A stretch of 64,000 nucleotides of DNA from Oreohelix idahoensis (lineage: Eukaryota; Mollusca; Gastropoda; Stylommatophora; Oreohelicidae). The notes beneath the pieces were generated by a model. That model did not search any database. It was not told the DNA's origin and saw only the letters and a list, made by a program, of their open reading frames with translations. The position numbers and the translations under genes are program-made. How positions within the stretch are numbered: position 1 is the first letter of the stretch; each line of letters starts with the position of its first letter. Positions 61,309-64,000 of the stretch are shown piece after piece. Location of the stretch: positions 117,501-181,500 of the forward strand of contig JAMPIV010015252.1 in NCBI GenBank assembly GCA_024509875.1, given 5' to 3'.

Positions 61309-61919
61309 GACTAATACAGTTCTATTCAAAATTCATCCCTCATTTGTCTACTATAACTGCACCTTTGTCGTCTCTACTGAAGAAAGGCACATCTAATGTA
61401 ATAAAGTGGTCGCAGGATCACCAAACGGCATTAGACTATATAAAACGATTTTTTTCAAATGAACCTTTTTTGAGGTTGCCTAACAAAAATCTCACCTTCA
61501 TTCTTCGCAGTGATGCTTCTTCCTACGCTATCGCTGCAGTTTTGATGCAGGAATATAACGGCACCTTATTTCCGGTGATGTACGTGTCCAGAAAACTTAC
61601 GGAGAGCGAACTCAAATACTCCGTTCTCGATAAAGAGCTCCTCGCATTAGTGTGGGCAATCACAAAACTGGAACGTTACCTCCTCGGTTCACACTTTGTG
61701 GTGGAATCTGACCAGAAAGCTCTTACCGCACTGAATACAAAGAACGTTAAATCATCCAAGTCAGCGCGTTACGCTATAGCGCTTCAACCATTCAATTTTG
61801 AAATACGAGCTATTCCTGGAGTGAAGAATGTGTTCGCAGACTGTTTGTCGAGATGCCCAAGCGAACTTGTCGAAAATAAACCACTTCCAGATGTTGAAAC
61901 ATCCTCACCGATAACATGA
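61309..61919 (+). pseudogene. Element C RNase H
   Basis: Open from 61344 in the shifted frame. RNase H residues: D in LRSDASSYAIAAVL, E in DKELLALVW, D in ESDQKAL and D in NVFADCLSRCP. Ends at the TGA near 61917, the same place as in D. No chromodomain or envelope gene follows. Confidence 0.92.
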
Positions 61920-62963
61920 ATAACTTTGTACAGTATCATTGATTGTACATCTATAAAGACTGGTTATATAACTGAAGTATTCGTATAAGTATAACTTTCA
62001 TGATATACTTACTTATGGATTATAACATTACTTCTTGTGTAGTAACGTTTTATTATAACGGGAACAGTGGTATTTGAGTAACATTTTATTAGTACGTGAA
62101 CATTGGTGCTACAGTAACTTTTTATTCGTATGGAAACATTGTTAAGAGCGACAAATATACATTTGTTATTCCTATGGAACATATTACACTACATATCGTG
62201 TTCGAGAATATATTTATCGTGTATGGAACATTGAGAACATCGTCTCGTCAATTACTAACTAGTTGTAACTGAACATTGACTTATTGATAGTGATCTTGTA
62301 ATTACTTAGAATATATTAGTAACTGGTTATTTGTTAGTAATTAAGAAATATATAAATTAGAATAATTCAATTTAATCTATTTAATTGATTATGGATCACA
62401 CACATACTAACTTTCTTAGTTGTGACGTAATACCTACATTCACGGGTCTTAGTTATGATATCTCACTGTTAGATCACTAGTCAACCGTACTAGTGTTAGA
62501 AAAACATTAAGGTTGTTGATTCTTAAAGTGTTTAATTTTGCATTGCTTCATTTTTGCACATTGTATTTTCAATTTCTCTGTTTTATTGATTCTCTTGTCA
62601 TTGATCATCATCAGTGTTGCTGTTCATTTTCATTTTTGAAATCATATGTTTCAAATTTTTTTTGAAAACTTAGTTGAATTTTATTATCATCTTTTTTTTT
62701 TATGGTTTTTTTCATTTTTCATTTTCAAACTTGTTTTTACTTCGAATATTACCACATCGTTCCAAAGTAGGTCGATGGTGGATGTGTGCTTTAATGCATA
62801 CTATCATTTAGTTATATTGATTTCGTTTAATATTCTTTTCTTAATATGGTATAACTTTATGCATTTCATATCTTGTTGTAGTTTTGACTCACCTCTCTCG
62901 GGTACTAAGTTCAAAAAAAAATTAATAGAATTATTTTTTTTTAAGGGGAGGTGATAAGGGAGC
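61920..62963 (+). other. Element C 3' non-coding region and polypurine tract
   Basis: About 1 kb AT-rich, homologous to the 3' region of D. It ends with TTAAGGGGAGGTGATAAGGG and AGC (62941-62963), the polypurine tract, just before the 3' LTR. The 102-codon frame at 62646-62954 is hydrophobic and T-rich and looks like chance. Confidence 0.75.
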
Positions 62964-64000
62964 TGTTACGTACATTTATTACCTAAGGGGGTAGTCTTCG
63001 GTCCTGCCAAATGTACGCACCAGTTTTATATAGTTATATTATTTGTGCGTTCGATTGATTCACGCACTGACGTGCACAATGCAGTGTGAGTTGCTTTGGA
63101 CGCACGGGTAACCTAGTTTAAGGGATTGTGACGTCATGTTTTGAACGGGGTAGTTCGGACCTTGTTGATGTCCGAGATATATTTCTTGGAAATTGCTGGC
63201 AAGTTTGAAGAAGCCATTATGTATATTGATTCTACTGGTATTCATGATGAAACCTATAGTAGAAGTATCAAGTGAGTGTCGCCCCAGGTCATATCAACTG
63301 TTTATTGAATTAAATTAAATTATTAGGCTGCTCCTAGTTTGATCTAGCGGGAATTCATCATAGCATGTCATTCCTAGAATGGACAGACGGAGTCGTTAGC
63401 CCTTTTGAATTACCGTAGAGGGATGATACCTACGAGTGAACGAAGTTAATTGATTCGTATGCTTCACATGTTTTATATGCCGTATTTTGTCAATGCCAAA
63501 GTCGTGGCATGGATATAAAGAGAGGTTAGCCAACACAGATCTCTAACCTGGTTGTATTGTTGTGGATGACTTTATTTGGATGTTTACAAATATATGCTAC
63601 ATAAGTATTGTATGAAGAAAGTCTGGGAATTTTACGGGTATGATATCAAAGATTGATCCTTGAACATGAATCCGTTTACCACGATAGACGTCCTTGGAAG
63701 AAGGTCAACGGACTTCATCATAAATGTATATTAGAGGGTAACCGAAGTGATCCTTCGCTCACTTGGATAGAAGAGGACTTGATTATTGAAGAATCTCCAA
63801 GAATTTGAGAGTATGATCAGCAACTTTAAAAGTATGACATTAGCATCTGTAATCTGTAACCATGATCGTCTTGTGTATTCCCACTCTATATATGTGTCAC
63901 GTCAAATAAAATACATGTACCGTTATCAACAGACTTGTGTACTGCCAATAAGTAACAAGTTAAACCCCTACTTGTTGGAGTTCGTTTGAAGAACAGTTTT
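62964..64000 (+). repeat. Element C 3' LTR, incomplete at window end
   Basis: Begins TGTTACG and matches 54725-55761 with about three substitutions. About 73 bp are expected beyond the window. Confidence 0.93.

Larger units (their letters stand above)
54725..64000 (+). mobile_element. Element C: Gmr1-type Ty3/Gypsy retrotransposon, runs off the window
   Basis: The 5' LTR is 54725-55834 (1110 bp). The 3' LTR starts at 62964 and, by length, should end about 73 bases past the window. The visible LTR parts differ at about 3 positions in 1037. It is of the same family as D: it shares the LTR start TGTTACGTAC, the polypurine tract and pol at high identity. It is inserted at the right edge of the 54-bp satellite. 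Coding breaks: TGA at 57170-57172, frameshifts near 57905, 58325 and 61285. Confidence 0.93.

Noticed and set aside
62646..62954. 102-codon hydrophobic frame near the 3' LTR of C as an envelope-like gene
   Set aside because: It is T-run-rich, has no signal peptide or glycosylation pattern, and is not preserved in D.

Overview
This window is animal nuclear DNA made almost entirely of transposable elements. The only likely host coding sequence is a laminin-G-type exon at 47668-47875 with a consensus splice donor. The base composition is AT-rich with many long TA tracts. The element mix is Ty3/Gypsy elements of the Gmr1 type, LINEs with restriction-like endonuclease, Tc1/mariner, Tigger and a tRNA-type SINE. 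This suits a marine or aquatic invertebrate, but the species cannot be named from sequence alone.

Layout. 1-6190: the 3' end of a LINE, split by a 5.9 kb LTR element (here F, minus strand) that has a gag-like gene but no pol. 6191-7958: a possible Helitron 3' end, a hAT-like end and a short tandem repeat. 7959-38757: an R2-group LINE (G), split by a large nest. Element B (Gmr1-type, plus strand, 8645-36964) sits in LINE G. B itself carries a short LINE (H1) in its 5' LTR, a 9.3 kb Gmr1-type element E (minus) in its leader, and a 9.0 kb Gmr1-type element D (minus) in its integrase coding region. 38758-42130: a second H copy and a Tigger transposase pseudogene split by a SINE. 42134-47875: the host-gene area, where a segment containing part of the laminin-G exon is duplicated around LINE H3 and two Tc1 elements sit in the intron. 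47876-53190: no recognisable genes, with one old tandem duplication. 53192-54716: a LINE 3' remnant and a 54-bp satellite. 54725-64000: element C (Gmr1-type, plus strand), whose 3' LTR runs off the window.

Elements B, C, D and E carry one gag-pol protein in the order coiled-coil gag, Arg/Asn-rich segment, CPxC...CGH zinc motif, DSG protease, integrase, reverse transcriptase, RNase H. Integrase lies before reverse transcriptase, as in the known Gmr1 group. All copies are broken, mostly by single-base changes in A or T runs, although some LTR pairs are almost identical. C, D, E and F share sequence blocks in their untranslated leaders although their LTRs differ. This suggests that F is moved by the proteins of its relatives. 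The least expected observations are the gag-only element F with its death-fold-like N terminus, the shared leader blocks and hairpins, and two insertions (D and LINE H3) flanked by duplications of about 300 bp instead of normal short target repeats.
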